64,000 nucleotides of DNA from CAYJAZ01 sp964368455. Its GTDB lineage: Bacteria; Desulfobacterota; Desulfovibrionia; Desulfovibrionales; Desulfovibrionaceae. Shown piece by piece: positions 34,850-43,256 of the stretch (the first letter of the stretch is position 1; each line of letters opens with the position of its first letter). The stretch spans positions 12,469 to 76,468 of the forward strand of contig CAYJAZ010000012.1 in NCBI GenBank assembly GCA_964368455.1, written 5' to 3'. A model generated the notes under the pieces. It was not told the DNA's origin and made no database searches. It saw only the letters and a list, made by a program, of their open reading frames with translations. Made by a program: the position numbers and the translations under genes.

Positions 34850-35263
34850 TTAAGCTATTGTAATTTCAAATGTTAAATCTTCGCCTGCAAGAGGATGGTT
34901 AGCATCAAGAAGTATGCTTTCATCACTAATGTCAACAATAGAAACTTCAAGTTCGCCTTGATCTGTTTCTACAGTAAGTACAAGGCCGATTTCAGGATGA
35001 ATTGAATCAGGAATTTGATCGCGTTCAACTTCAAAAACTAAACCTTCTTCGTGTTCGCCATAAGCTTCTTCCGCTGGAATAGTTACACTGAAAATATCGC
35101 CTACATCCTTACCTAAAACAGCTCTTTCAAAACCTTCAATAACTTGGCCTTCGCCTACTTTAAATGTCAAAGGTCTGTCTTCAGGTGAACGATCAAATTC
35201 AATGCCGTCTTCAAAAGTTCCTATATAGTGAACTGAAACAATGTCGCCGTGCTTTATAGACAT
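34850..35263 (-). CDS. FKBP-type peptidyl-prolyl isomerase (SlpA/SlyD-like)
   Basis: 137 residues from ATG 35263, which has AAAGGAG upstream; a start ten codons earlier precedes that site. The FKBP fold is interrupted by an IF chaperone domain, as in SlyD/SlpA: VHYIGTFEDGIEFDRS, then GEGQVIEGFERAVLGKDVG, the insert beginning EEAYGEHEEG, and the closing DANHPLAGEDLTFEI. It lacks the His/Cys-rich nickel-binding tail of SlyD, so it is closer to SlpA. It helps protein folding in the cytoplasm. Confidence 0.93.
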   Translation of the reverse strand: MSIKHGDIVSVHYIGTFEDGIEFDRSPEDRPLTFKVGEGQVIEGFERAVLGKDVGDIFSVTIPAEEAYGEHEEGLVFEVERDQIPDSIHPEIGLVLTVETDQGELEVSIVDISDESILLDANHPLAGEDLTFEITIA

Positions 35264-35362
35264 AATGTCTCCTTTAATGGTATATAAAATCAACTTTCAT
35301 TACATTAAAATCTTTATACCATAAATACAAATAATGGCAATGCTTAAAAAAGGGTAAAAAAA

Positions 35363-35719
35363 ATGGGAAAAAAATCTAGTAATATCTTTTCAATGCTAAG
35401 TTTGGCTTCAACAATGGGTTTGCACATGGTGTCAGGACCAATAGTCGGCGGTTTCATTGGCTGGCTTGTCGATAAATATTTTCCAACCGCACCCTACGGT
35501 ATCGTCATAGGACTTGTATGCGGTTTCGGGGCTGGCTACATCAACGTCATGCACGATAACAAAAGACTAAAAAATGAAATCAGAGATATCGAAAATGCAA
35601 AGAAAATGCCAAATATAATAGAAGAAAAACCAAGCGATGAGCATATAGAATACGATATCTTCGGCAATGAAAAAAAAATTGACCTCAAAGAAAATTCAGA
35701 GCATAGTGCAAAAAAATAA
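35363..35719 (+). CDS. AtpZ/AtpI-family ATP synthase-associated membrane protein
   Basis: 118 residues with two transmembrane helices (about 12-36 and 44-65) in the AtpZ/AtpI pattern SGPIVGGFIGWLVDKYF and GIVIGLVCGFGAGYINVM, followed by a charged cytoplasmic tail. Such proteins usually open an ATP synthase operon and help assemble the c-ring or import magnesium. Here the next gene is rnhA, so it is detached from any atp genes. There is no strong ribosome binding site beyond AAGGG some 12 nt upstream. Confidence 0.8.
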   Translation: MGKKSSNIFSMLSLASTMGLHMVSGPIVGGFIGWLVDKYFPTAPYGIVIGLVCGFGAGYINVMHDNKRLKNEIRDIENAKKMPNIIEEKPSDEHIEYDIFGNEKKIDLKENSEHSAKK

Positions 35720-35738
35720 ATCACCGAGTAAAAATAAA

Positions 35739-36224
35739 ATGGAAAATAATCAGCAAACTCGAAAAAGAGTAAATATATATACAGACGGCTCCTGTCTCAA
35801 AAATCCAGGCAAAGGCGGCTACGGCACAATACTAGAACTCAACGATTATAAAAAAGAACTAAGCCAAGGATACAAATTAACCACAAATAATCGAATGGAA
35901 TTACTCGCCGTCATCAAAGGACTACAAGCTCTCAATCAAGCATGCATTGTAGACGTATACACAGATTCAAAATACGTAGCAGACGCCATAAGCAAGCATT
36001 GGCTCACAAATTGGCAGAAAAATGGATGGAAAACCGCAAATAAAAAAGATGTCAAAAATAAAGACCTGTGGATAGAATTACACAAAAGTCTCATGAAACA
36101 CAATGTACACCTACACTGGATCAAAGGGCATGCAGGACATCCGCAAAATGAAAGATGCGACGAATTAGCCAGAAATGCAGCAAATTCCAGCAACTTACTC
36201 GAAGATAATGGTTACGAAGAATAA
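35739..36224 (+). CDS. rnhA: Ribonuclease HI
   Basis: 161 residues (E. coli 155). It degrades RNA in RNA-DNA hybrids. The catalytic DEDD set is complete: D16 (YTDGSC), E54 (NRMELLAV), D76 (YTDSKYV) and D141 (ERCDELA), with the catalytic histidine H131 in GHAGHPQNE. The basic handle region KHWLTNWQKNGWKTANKK is present. I chose ATG 35739, where homology starts; an upstream in-frame ATG at 35667 overlaps the previous gene. The composite repeat copy b begins 16 bp after the stop. Confidence 0.95.
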   Translation: MENNQQTRKRVNIYTDGSCLKNPGKGGYGTILELNDYKKELSQGYKLTTNNRMELLAVIKGLQALNQACIVDVYTDSKYVADAISKHWLTNWQKNGWKTANKKDVKNKDLWIELHKSLMKHNVHLHWIKGHAGHPQNERCDELARNAANSSNLLEDNGYEE

Positions 36225-36239
36225 CTTTTTTATTTTTTT

Positions 36240-36807
36240 TGTCTCCGACGGCCAAAGGGAATAATTCCCTTTGGAAACCCTAGCATGCAAGATGAGTGCG
36301 TAGAGATTTAGCTAAAGAAGAAAATTTTATTTTTTTATTTGCGAAAAAGTTTTAAAGTTTTAGTGCTTTGCACCAAAACATTAAATACTGTTTCGCTTTA
36401 AAATAGGGCTATATCAATTCTAATTGAGACTAAGCTGCCATTTGTCACTGTGTTCCAAATGTGTGTAGAAAAATTCAATCTTTAAAAAGCATGGATTGCC
36501 ACGTCGTTACACTCCTCGCAATGACGAGTCTAGAGCATTTCATTCACAACTTTCGACTTTATTCTTTACACTAACTAAAGAACTCATATTTGGAACGTAG
36601 TGACAAATGGCATATTGATTATAATTAAAATTAATTTCTCACTATTTTAAAGCGAAACAGTATTTAAGGCTAAAATGCAAAGCATTTTAGCCTTAAAACT
36701 TTTTCGCAAATAAAAAAAATAAATGAAATTCTAACTAATACCCTAGGCACTCACCTTGCCTTATTGGGGTTTCCAAAGGGGTTCAACTCCTTTGGCCGCC
36801 GGAGGCA
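36240..36807. repeat. Composite nested-palindrome repeat, copy b (complete)
   Basis: 568 bp. Order A (36241-36280), B (36341-36396), C (36439-36461), centre D (36493-36528), C' (about 36586-36609), B' (36652-36707), A' (about 36766-36807). The left B tip pairs TTTTAGTGC with GCACCAAAA; the right B' tip pairs GGCTAAAATGC with GCATTTTAGCC. The right half is nearly identical to the reverse complement of the left half of copy c. It lies between convergent rnhA and kdsD. Confidence 0.85.
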
Positions 36808-36830
36808 AAAAAAACGTCGCAGACATAAAC

Positions 36831-37784
36831 TTAGCTTGCTCTTAACACATCGTGTATATGCACGATTCCTACTGGTATATCGTTATCGACTACGAAGAGT
36901 GCTGTGATTTTCTTGCTATTCATGATTTGCAAGGCTGCGGCAACGAGTGTATTTGATGGAATGGTGAGTGGAGATATTCCCATGATTTCAGACACTTTTT
37001 TTGAAAGGAGTTCTGGGCTCATTTTTCTTCTAAGATCTCCGTCGGTGATGACACCTATGAGCTTGTTATTTTCAATAACGCCGAGACATCCGAAAGAATA
37101 TTTAGTCATTGCTATGAGAGCTTCTGACATTAAGATATCTTTTGTGACGAGCGGCATTTCTTCATTTTTATGCATGATATCGTGCACATGCGATAGTTTT
37201 TTGCCTAATGAGCCGCCTGGATGGTAGGTGTTGAAATCTTGGGCTGTGAAACCGCGTGCATTGAGTAGGGCAAGGGCTAATGCGTCTCCGAGAGCGAGCA
37301 TGAGTGTGGTTGAAGTTGTTGGTGCGGCACCGAGTGGGCAGGCTTCTTTTTCATTTGGCAATTGTAGGAGGAAGTTTGCATGCTTTGCTAGTGGTGATTC
37401 TGCATTTTCTGTGATTGCAATGAGTGGCAGATTATAGCGCGCACAAAAATGTAATATATCTTGTAATTCTGCGGTATTGCCAGATTTTGATAATGCAATG
37501 ACGAGATCGTCAGTGGTAAGCATTCCCATATCGCCGTGACTTGCTTCTGCTGGATGTATGAAGAAAGATGGCGTACCTGTGGAAGCGAGTGTTGCGGCAA
37601 TTTTCTTTGCTATATGGCCGCTTTTACCCATGCCTGTGAGTATAACTTTTCCATCGATTCTTAATAATGTAGCTATGACTTGCTCGAATATTTTGCCTAA
37701 TTCTGAATCAAGATTTTGGGCTAATTTTTCAATAGCTTGAGCTTCTTTGATGAGCGTTTCTTTTGCTGTTGAGAGGATGGACAT
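36831..37784 (-). CDS. kdsD: Arabinose-5-phosphate isomerase (KdsD/GutQ type)
   Basis: 317 residues with an N-terminal SIS sugar-isomerase domain (about 35-170; GMGKSGHIAKKIAATLASTGTP and HGDMGML) and two C-terminal CBS domains (about 204-317). It interconverts ribulose-5-phosphate and arabinose-5-phosphate, the first step to Kdo of lipopolysaccharide. It starts 2 nt after kdsA stops, so the two are translationally coupled and supply consecutive enzymes of the same pathway. Confidence 0.94.
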   Translation of the reverse strand: MSILSTAKETLIKEAQAIEKLAQNLDSELGKIFEQVIATLLRIDGKVILTGMGKSGHIAKKIAATLASTGTPSFFIHPAEASHGDMGMLTTDDLVIALSKSGNTAELQDILHFCARYNLPLIAITENAESPLAKHANFLLQLPNEKEACPLGAAPTTSTTLMLALGDALALALLNARGFTAQDFNTYHPGGSLGKKLSHVHDIMHKNEEMPLVTKDILMSEALIAMTKYSFGCLGVIENNKLIGVITDGDLRRKMSPELLSKKVSEIMGISPLTIPSNTLVAAALQIMNSKKITALFVVDNDIPVGIVHIHDVLRAS

Positions 37785-37786
37785 AT

Positions 37787-38626
37787 TTATAAACCTTTGA
37801 CTAAGATGTCTATTTGCTTGAGTGTTTTTAAGAGTGCTGGCAAGTTTTCAAAGGCTATCATATTTGGCCCGTCGCAGGGTGCTGTTTCTGGTGTTTTGTG
37901 TGTTTCCATGAACAATGCGGCTACGCCATTTGCAACGGCAGAGCGTGCAAGAGGCGGAACAAATTCTCTTTGTCCTGATGAAGCAGATCCGCCAGCGGAT
38001 GGCAATTGTACGGAATGAGTAGTGTCGAAGATAACAGGTTGTCCTGTTTGTGCCATGATTGGGAAAGAGCGGAAATCTACAACGAGATTATGGTAGCCAA
38101 AAGAAGCTCCTCTTTCGCACAGTGCTATATCTTTATTGCCTGTTGAAAGGGCTTTATTAGCTACATTGAGCATGTCTTGTGGTGCGAGAAATTGTCCTTT
38201 TTTGATATTCACGGGCTTCATTGTTTGTGCAACAGCTGTGATGAAATCTGTTTGCCTGCATAAAAAAGCTGGTGTTTGCAACATATCCACAACTTTTGCA
38301 ACGGGCATAGCCTGTGCTTCTGTGTGTATATCTGTCAAAACAGGCAGGCCAATATGTTCACGTACTTCTGCAAGAATATCAAGCCCTTCTTCCATACTCA
38401 CACCTCTATAACCTGTGAGAGAAGTTCTATTTGCTTTATCAAAGGAAGATTTGAAGATAAAGGCTATATCTTCTTTTTCGAAGATTTCACGTAATCTTTT
38501 AGCGGACTCTAGAGTGTGTTCGCGGTTTTCAATAGCACAAGGGCCAGCGATGAAACACAAAGCTTTATTATTTGCCATTTGAAGTGTTCTTGATTTATCT
38601 GGATATTCTATATTTATTGTATGCAT
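37787..38626 (-). CDS. kdsA: Kdo-8-phosphate synthase
   Basis: 279 residues, DAHP-synthase-like TIM barrel that condenses PEP with arabinose-5-phosphate. Markers are FIAGPCAIENREHTLE, FKSSFDKANRTS, LPVLTDIHTE, LCRQTDFI, CERGASFGYHNLVVD and the TQPPxxGG-like SVQLPSAGGSASSGQ. I cannot tell the metal dependence surely. Directly upstream of kdsD; 9 nt downstream of the membrane hydrolase gene. Confidence 0.96.
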   Translation of the reverse strand: MHTINIEYPDKSRTLQMANNKALCFIAGPCAIENREHTLESAKRLREIFEKEDIAFIFKSSFDKANRTSLTGYRGVSMEEGLDILAEVREHIGLPVLTDIHTEAQAMPVAKVVDMLQTPAFLCRQTDFITAVAQTMKPVNIKKGQFLAPQDMLNVANKALSTGNKDIALCERGASFGYHNLVVDFRSFPIMAQTGQPVIFDTTHSVQLPSAGGSASSGQREFVPPLARSAVANGVAALFMETHKTPETAPCDGPNMIAFENLPALLKTLKQIDILVKGL

Positions 38627-38635
38627 ATTTTTTCT

Positions 38636-40486
38636 CTATATATGAGTTAGGGTGTTTGTAGTAAAAGCAATGGTAACAATAAGTGCCATAATAAAAGCAC
38701 CTAAATAAGGGTTTTTTGTATCTTTAAATATAGCTCTTGTAAAGAGAGCTGAAAGTGGGAGATAAATGGCAATTGGGAAAAGCCAAATACCTATAATATT
38801 GAAAGATACTGTGCCAAACATCACTTCAAAAAGTGCTCTACCATCTGTTAAAAATGTAGTGTATTGTACATATATTAAAAGTATTGCAGACAGGCCATTG
38901 ACTAAGGCAAGTAAGATGATATTTAATATTTCAGGTAAACCTTTGATGTAATTGAAACAATTTATAGCAATAGAGTTTATTACATAGAATATTGCGAAGA
39001 ATGGCAGATACATTGCTATGAGTGGGAATTTATCGTTAGTAAAGGCTTTGAGGGGTAAAATCCACAATCTAAAATCTGCTTTGAAGAGGATATCTGCTGT
39101 GAAAACAAGGCCATATGCACAGAAAACAACTAAGATTGAAAGAAGTATTGTTTTGAATAAGGCACTTATATTAATGTCTATTCCTCTTTGAGCGAAACTT
39201 GTTTTATTTTTTGAGATAAGCGAGCCAATAAAGAAGAGGGCAAGAGTGAAAAGAGCACAGAGAACAGACCATGTTCCAATAAAGAAAACAGGTGCTTGCA
39301 TAAGAAGTGGATGAGAGATACCATCAGCTGTTAGAGTGCGTGTATAGCTGAAAAGATAAACATAAGACACGGCTGAAAAGACAACAGAAAGAATTAAAGA
39401 GGCGTAAAACCACAATTGTGCAGCTAGGCCTTCTGATTCAAGTGCTGTGACTTCTTGCTTGCTTATGAGCGAAGAAAAGAATGATGTACGAAGCATTATC
39501 TTTGTGAAAGACAAGACAAAGAGTGCAAAGCCAAGCAGGCCAAGTGCGTTGAACATTGCCTTATATTGCCATACTTGATTGTCGGCAGAAAGGGCTTTTG
39601 GAGCAGGCATTGCTGTTTGGAAGAATTCAAGTGTTGCTTGCACAGTATTTTTAGAAAAGTGGTTATATGGATGAATTTCATCTGGGGTGTAGATGATACG
39701 TAGGCTTTCAGTTGTATCTATATTTTGAGTGTAAAAAACAGAAGCTTCTCTAGCTTCAAAAGCTTCATTTTCTGGTGAGAGGCCGAAATTCAAGAAAGAT
39801 TGAGCAGTGTCTTGGAAGATATATTCTCTTGGAGGAGTGACACTTTTGTCTGCTTTATAGATTCTAAAGAAAAATTCATCGTATAGAGCGGCAATAATTC
39901 CCACATCACGAGAGCCATATTTATTGTAGAAATTTTTATTTGCATCATAATAATTAGCGTCATTACCTATAAGAAGCACGGAGGAAATCAGCGGAATTTC
40001 TTTTTCATTGTCGATATCAATGGAGAAATTTGCTGCTCTTGCACCATTTGAATGGCCAGTCACACCGATTTTACTCTTATCAACATAAGGTAAATTGGCA
40101 AGTATTTCAACAACATCATACATGCCTGTGCCTTGTAATGCGATTTCAGAAGTTGGCAATGGATCGGAATTTCCGTGTCCATACATATCTATTGAAGCCA
40201 CAACATAACCGCGTCTTGCAAGCTCAACATAGTTTATGTCTTGCATTTCACGATTATTATACCAACCATGCGAAGTGACAATGGCAGGGGCCTTATTGTC
40301 TTTTGTGGCATTTTCCGGAATAAAGAGTAAGAAAGAAAGTTGTCTACCTAATGGCGTTTCTATTCGCATGTCTTTGATTTTTATTGTGTTTACATCTGAC
40401 TGCACAAGATGTGCTCCAAGCATTGAGATAAAACAAAGCATGAGTGCTGTTACAAAGCAGATTTTTATACTTTTCTTTACTTGCAT
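38636..40486 (-). CDS. Alpha/beta hydrolase fused to a polytopic membrane domain
   Basis: 616 residues. A signal anchor (residues 7-27) leads into an alpha/beta-hydrolase domain (about 40-295). Its nucleophile elbow is GHSNGA (S146), it has a preceding DMYGHGNSDP strand-loop, and a late histidine lies in DEIHPYNHF. The second half (about 310-616) has about eight membrane helices of no family I know. The hydrolase domain would face the periplasm. As first gene before kdsA-kdsD it may act on envelope lipids or glycans, which is inference. AAAAGGAA precedes the start. Confidence 0.75.
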   Translation of the reverse strand: MQVKKSIKICFVTALMLCFISMLGAHLVQSDVNTIKIKDMRIETPLGRQLSFLLFIPENATKDNKAPAIVTSHGWYNNREMQDINYVELARRGYVVASIDMYGHGNSDPLPTSEIALQGTGMYDVVEILANLPYVDKSKIGVTGHSNGARAANFSIDIDNEKEIPLISSVLLIGNDANYYDANKNFYNKYGSRDVGIIAALYDEFFFRIYKADKSVTPPREYIFQDTAQSFLNFGLSPENEAFEAREASVFYTQNIDTTESLRIIYTPDEIHPYNHFSKNTVQATLEFFQTAMPAPKALSADNQVWQYKAMFNALGLLGFALFVLSFTKIMLRTSFFSSLISKQEVTALESEGLAAQLWFYASLILSVVFSAVSYVYLFSYTRTLTADGISHPLLMQAPVFFIGTWSVLCALFTLALFFIGSLISKNKTSFAQRGIDINISALFKTILLSILVVFCAYGLVFTADILFKADFRLWILPLKAFTNDKFPLIAMYLPFFAIFYVINSIAINCFNYIKGLPEILNIILLALVNGLSAILLIYVQYTTFLTDGRALFEVMFGTVSFNIIGIWLFPIAIYLPLSALFTRAIFKDTKNPYLGAFIMALIVTIAFTTNTLTHI

Positions 40487-40814
40487 TTTTTATTCCTTTT
40501 AGACAATTTGTTTTTGCACATATGTACAAAAAATATGAAATAAAATTAATGTGAAAATGTAAAAATGTCAATTTTTTCACGTAAAAACTTTCTATGATAA
40601 AAGACTTTAGGATAAAATATTTAAAATAAATAAGATAAAAACATCTAAGTCATTGAAATTATATACTATAGAAATATAAAACTTATCTTGTATAAAGAGT
40701 GGAAAATATGTTATTGAATAATGAGAAAGTGAAATGTACACGCATTTCTTTTTTGTGCAAAAAAAAATTGAATTAAATTAATCTAAGTTAAACTAAATCA
40801 AACAAGGGATGTCT
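40487..40814. other. Divergent intergenic region upstream of gcvT
   Basis: 328 bp, AT-rich, between the hydrolase operon (minus) and the gcvT operon (plus). Contains TTGAAATTATATACTATAG around 40658-40676, a possible promoter. I looked for a glycine riboswitch and do not see its conserved core. Confidence 0.4.
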
Positions 40815-41900
40815 ATGTCTTTACAATTAACTCCTCTGCATTCTTGGCATAAATCACAGAATGCAAAAATGGGCGAATTCGCCGCTTGGGATATGCCGAT
40901 TCAGTATTCAGGCATTGTTGCTGAACATTTGCATACACGTGAAAAAGCTGGTATTTTTGACATTTGTCACATGGGACAATTTGTTGTTTCTGGTGATTTG
41001 GCAACTCAGGCTCTTTCAAAGGCTCTTACACAAAATTTTGCCACATTGAAAGTGGGTAAATGCCGTTATGGTTTTTTGCTTACTGAACAGGGCACTGTTT
41101 TAGACGACTTAATTGTCTATCGTCTTGAAGAAGAGAAATATTTATTAGTTGTGAATGCTGGTTGCGCAAAATCAGATTTTGAAACAATTAAATCACGTAT
41201 AGCACCTGTATCTATCGAAGATATAACAGCAAAACAAGGTAAAATCGATTTACAAGGTCCTCTTGCTTTGAAGGTTTTAGAAGAAGTCACTAAAGAAAAT
41301 TTCCACGATCTTCCTTATTTTTCTTTTAGAACAATACAATATAATGGCATGGAACTTTTCATAAGCAGAACTGGCTATACAGGCGAGCTTGGCTATGAAA
41401 TCTACACTCCAAGAGAAAAAACTCTTGAAGTTTGGGAAGCTTTAGCAAAGCATGTTGATGTATTGCCAATTGGCTTAGGTGCAAGAGATACGCTAAGATT
41501 AGAAGCCGGACTTGCTCTTTATGGCCATGAATTAGACGAAAAGCATACAATCACAGAATCAGGTATGGCAGGAATGCTCACTTCTGAAGCTGATTATGTA
41601 GGAAAAGCCCAAACTTTAGCGGCACCAAAAGAAGTTTTAATACCATTAAAAGCCGAAGGTAAAAGAGCGGCAAGAAATGGTGATATGATTGCTTTAGAAA
41701 GCGATCCTGACAAAAATATAGGCAGAATTGTTTCAGGCTCTTTTGCACCAAGTTTAAATGCAAGCATAGCTTTTGCTTTTGTAGAAGCGGCATATGCAGA
41801 TGAACAAAACTTTGTCATGAAAGCGGCAAGAGCATCAATACCAGCACAAAAAACCGAGCTTCCTTTCTATAAAGAAGGTACAGCTCGTATTAAATTATAA
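40815..41900 (+). CDS. gcvT: Aminomethyltransferase (glycine cleavage T protein)
   Basis: 361 residues from ATG 40815 (AAGGG 6 nt upstream; an ATG two codons earlier is too close). It transfers the methylene group from aminomethyl-lipoyl-GcvH to tetrahydrofolate. Blocks: FDICHMGQFVVSG, the QGPLAL and RTGYTGELGYEIYTP signatures, then GLGARDTLRLEAGLALYGHEL. It is followed closely by gcvH, but gcvP genes are not in the window. Confidence 0.95.
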   Translation: MSLQLTPLHSWHKSQNAKMGEFAAWDMPIQYSGIVAEHLHTREKAGIFDICHMGQFVVSGDLATQALSKALTQNFATLKVGKCRYGFLLTEQGTVLDDLIVYRLEEEKYLLVVNAGCAKSDFETIKSRIAPVSIEDITAKQGKIDLQGPLALKVLEEVTKENFHDLPYFSFRTIQYNGMELFISRTGYTGELGYEIYTPREKTLEVWEALAKHVDVLPIGLGARDTLRLEAGLALYGHELDEKHTITESGMAGMLTSEADYVGKAQTLAAPKEVLIPLKAEGKRAARNGDMIALESDPDKNIGRIVSGSFAPSLNASIAFAFVEAAYADEQNFVMKAARASIPAQKTELPFYKEGTARIKL

Positions 41901-41912
41901 TTGGAGAAAAAA

Positions 41913-42278
41913 ATGAGTACAATTTTATTTGCAGAAAGCCATGAATGGGTTTTAGTAGACGGCGACATCGCAACAATCGGTATTTCCGAATTTGCACAAG
42001 CTGAACTTGGTGACATCACCTATATCGATCTTCCAGCTGTTGGTACAGTATTGGCAAAAGGTAAGGACTTTGGTTCAGTAGAATCAGTAAAGGCTGCTTC
42101 AGATGTATATTCACCAGTTGACGGCGAAGTTGTTGAAGTGAACGAAGCTTTGGATTCAAATCCAGAAATCGTGAATGCTTCACCTCTTAAAGATGGCTGG
42201 ATGATTAAAGTAAAACTTTCTGGCGAAGTGAAAGGTCTTCTTTCAGAAGCTGATTATAAAGCAAAATGCGCTCAATAA
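41913..42278 (+). CDS. gcvH: Glycine cleavage H protein
   Basis: 121 residues from ATG 41913, 12 nt after the gcvT stop with GGAG just upstream. It carries the lipoyl arm: lipoylated lysine K60 in VESVKAASDVYSPVDGEV. Other blocks are SHEWV near the start, AQAELGDITYIDLP and DGWMIKVKLS. It shuttles the aminomethyl group between P, T and L proteins. Confidence 0.96.
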   Translation: MSTILFAESHEWVLVDGDIATIGISEFAQAELGDITYIDLPAVGTVLAKGKDFGSVESVKAASDVYSPVDGEVVEVNEALDSNPEIVNASPLKDGWMIKVKLSGEVKGLLSEADYKAKCAQ

Positions 42279-42319
42279 GCACATTATAACAATACCTATT
42301 TTATGCACATGATGCACGC

Positions 42320-42344
42320 ACAAAGGGCTTAAAGCCCTTTGTGT
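42320..42344. promoter_or_regulatory. Hairpin between gcvH and glyQ
   Basis: CACAAAGGGC - TTAAA - GCCCTTTGTG, a perfect 10-bp stem, without a following T-run. It sits about 20 nt before the glyQ start, where it could attenuate transcription, protect the mRNA end or hide the ribosome binding site. Confidence 0.5.
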
Positions 42345-42362
42345 GCTCATATAAGGATGAAC

Positions 42363-43238
42363 ATGTATTTTCAAGATATTATCTTAACATTACAACAATT
42401 TTGGGCAAAACAAGGCTGCACTATTATGCAACCTGTGGATCTAGAATGTGGTGCAGGCACCTTCAACTCCTCAACTTTTTTGAGAGTTCTAGGGCCTGAA
42501 AGCTGGAATGCTGCCTATGTTGAACCATCAAGAAGACCAACTGATGGCCGTTATGGCGAAAATCCTAATAGATTACAACACTATTTTCAGTTTCAAACTA
42601 TTATGAAACCATCACCGCTTGATATACAAGATAAATACCTTGAAAGTCTTAGGGCTCTTGGCTTAGATCCAGCTGCTCACGACATTCGTTTTGTTGAAGA
42701 CGATTGGGAATCTCCAACCTTAGGTGCTTGGGGACTTGGTTGGGAAGTGTGGCTAAATGGAATGGAAGTCACTCAATTTACATACTTTCAGCAGATTGGC
42801 GGTGTTGATCTTGATCCTATAAGCGTAGAATTGACTTATGGTTTAGAAAGATTGGCAATGTATTTACAAGGTGTTGAAAATGTATATGATTTACAATGGA
42901 ATGAGCATGTAACTTATGGACAAATCTATTTACAAAATGAAATAGAACAATCCACCTACAATTTTGAAAAAAGCGATGCAGCAATGCTTTTGACGCATTT
43001 CAATGATTTTGAAAAAGAATGCAAAGCATTAGCAGACGATGGCCTTGTTATGCCAGCTTTTGACTATCTTCTTAAATCCTCCCATACTTTTAACCTCTTA
43101 GATGCACGTGGTGCAATTTCTATCACAGAAAGAGCTGGTTATATAGGCAGAGTGCGAAATTTAGCTTCAGCAATTGCAAAGCTTTATGTGGCACAAAGAG
43201 AAGAATTGAATCATCCAATGCTCAAAAAAAATGCATAA
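42363..43238 (+). CDS. glyQ: Glycyl-tRNA synthetase alpha subunit
   Basis: 291 residues from ATG 42363 (AAGGA 5 nt upstream). Class II catalytic subunit of the bacterial alpha2-beta2 GlyRS. Typical blocks are FQDIILTLQQFWAKQGC, EPSRRPTDGRYGENPNRLQ, DWESPTLGAWGLGWEVW and ELTYGLERLAMYLQ. It precedes glyS by 18 nt. Located behind gcvT-gcvH, so glycine breakdown and glycine charging share a probable transcript. Confidence 0.97.
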   Translation: MYFQDIILTLQQFWAKQGCTIMQPVDLECGAGTFNSSTFLRVLGPESWNAAYVEPSRRPTDGRYGENPNRLQHYFQFQTIMKPSPLDIQDKYLESLRALGLDPAAHDIRFVEDDWESPTLGAWGLGWEVWLNGMEVTQFTYFQQIGGVDLDPISVELTYGLERLAMYLQGVENVYDLQWNEHVTYGQIYLQNEIEQSTYNFEKSDAAMLLTHFNDFEKECKALADDGLVMPAFDYLLKSSHTFNLLDARGAISITERAGYIGRVRNLASAIAKLYVAQREELNHPMLKKNA

Positions 43239-43256
43239 AAGACAAAGGTATATAGA

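Noticed and set aside
36240..36807. Insertion sequence or transposase remnant within the composite repeat
   Set aside because: No reading frame of useful length, no transposase motif and no clear target-site duplication at the ends.
40487..40814. Glycine riboswitch upstream of gcvT
   Set aside because: None of the conserved glycine-aptamer core segments is present and the region is almost purely AT-rich.
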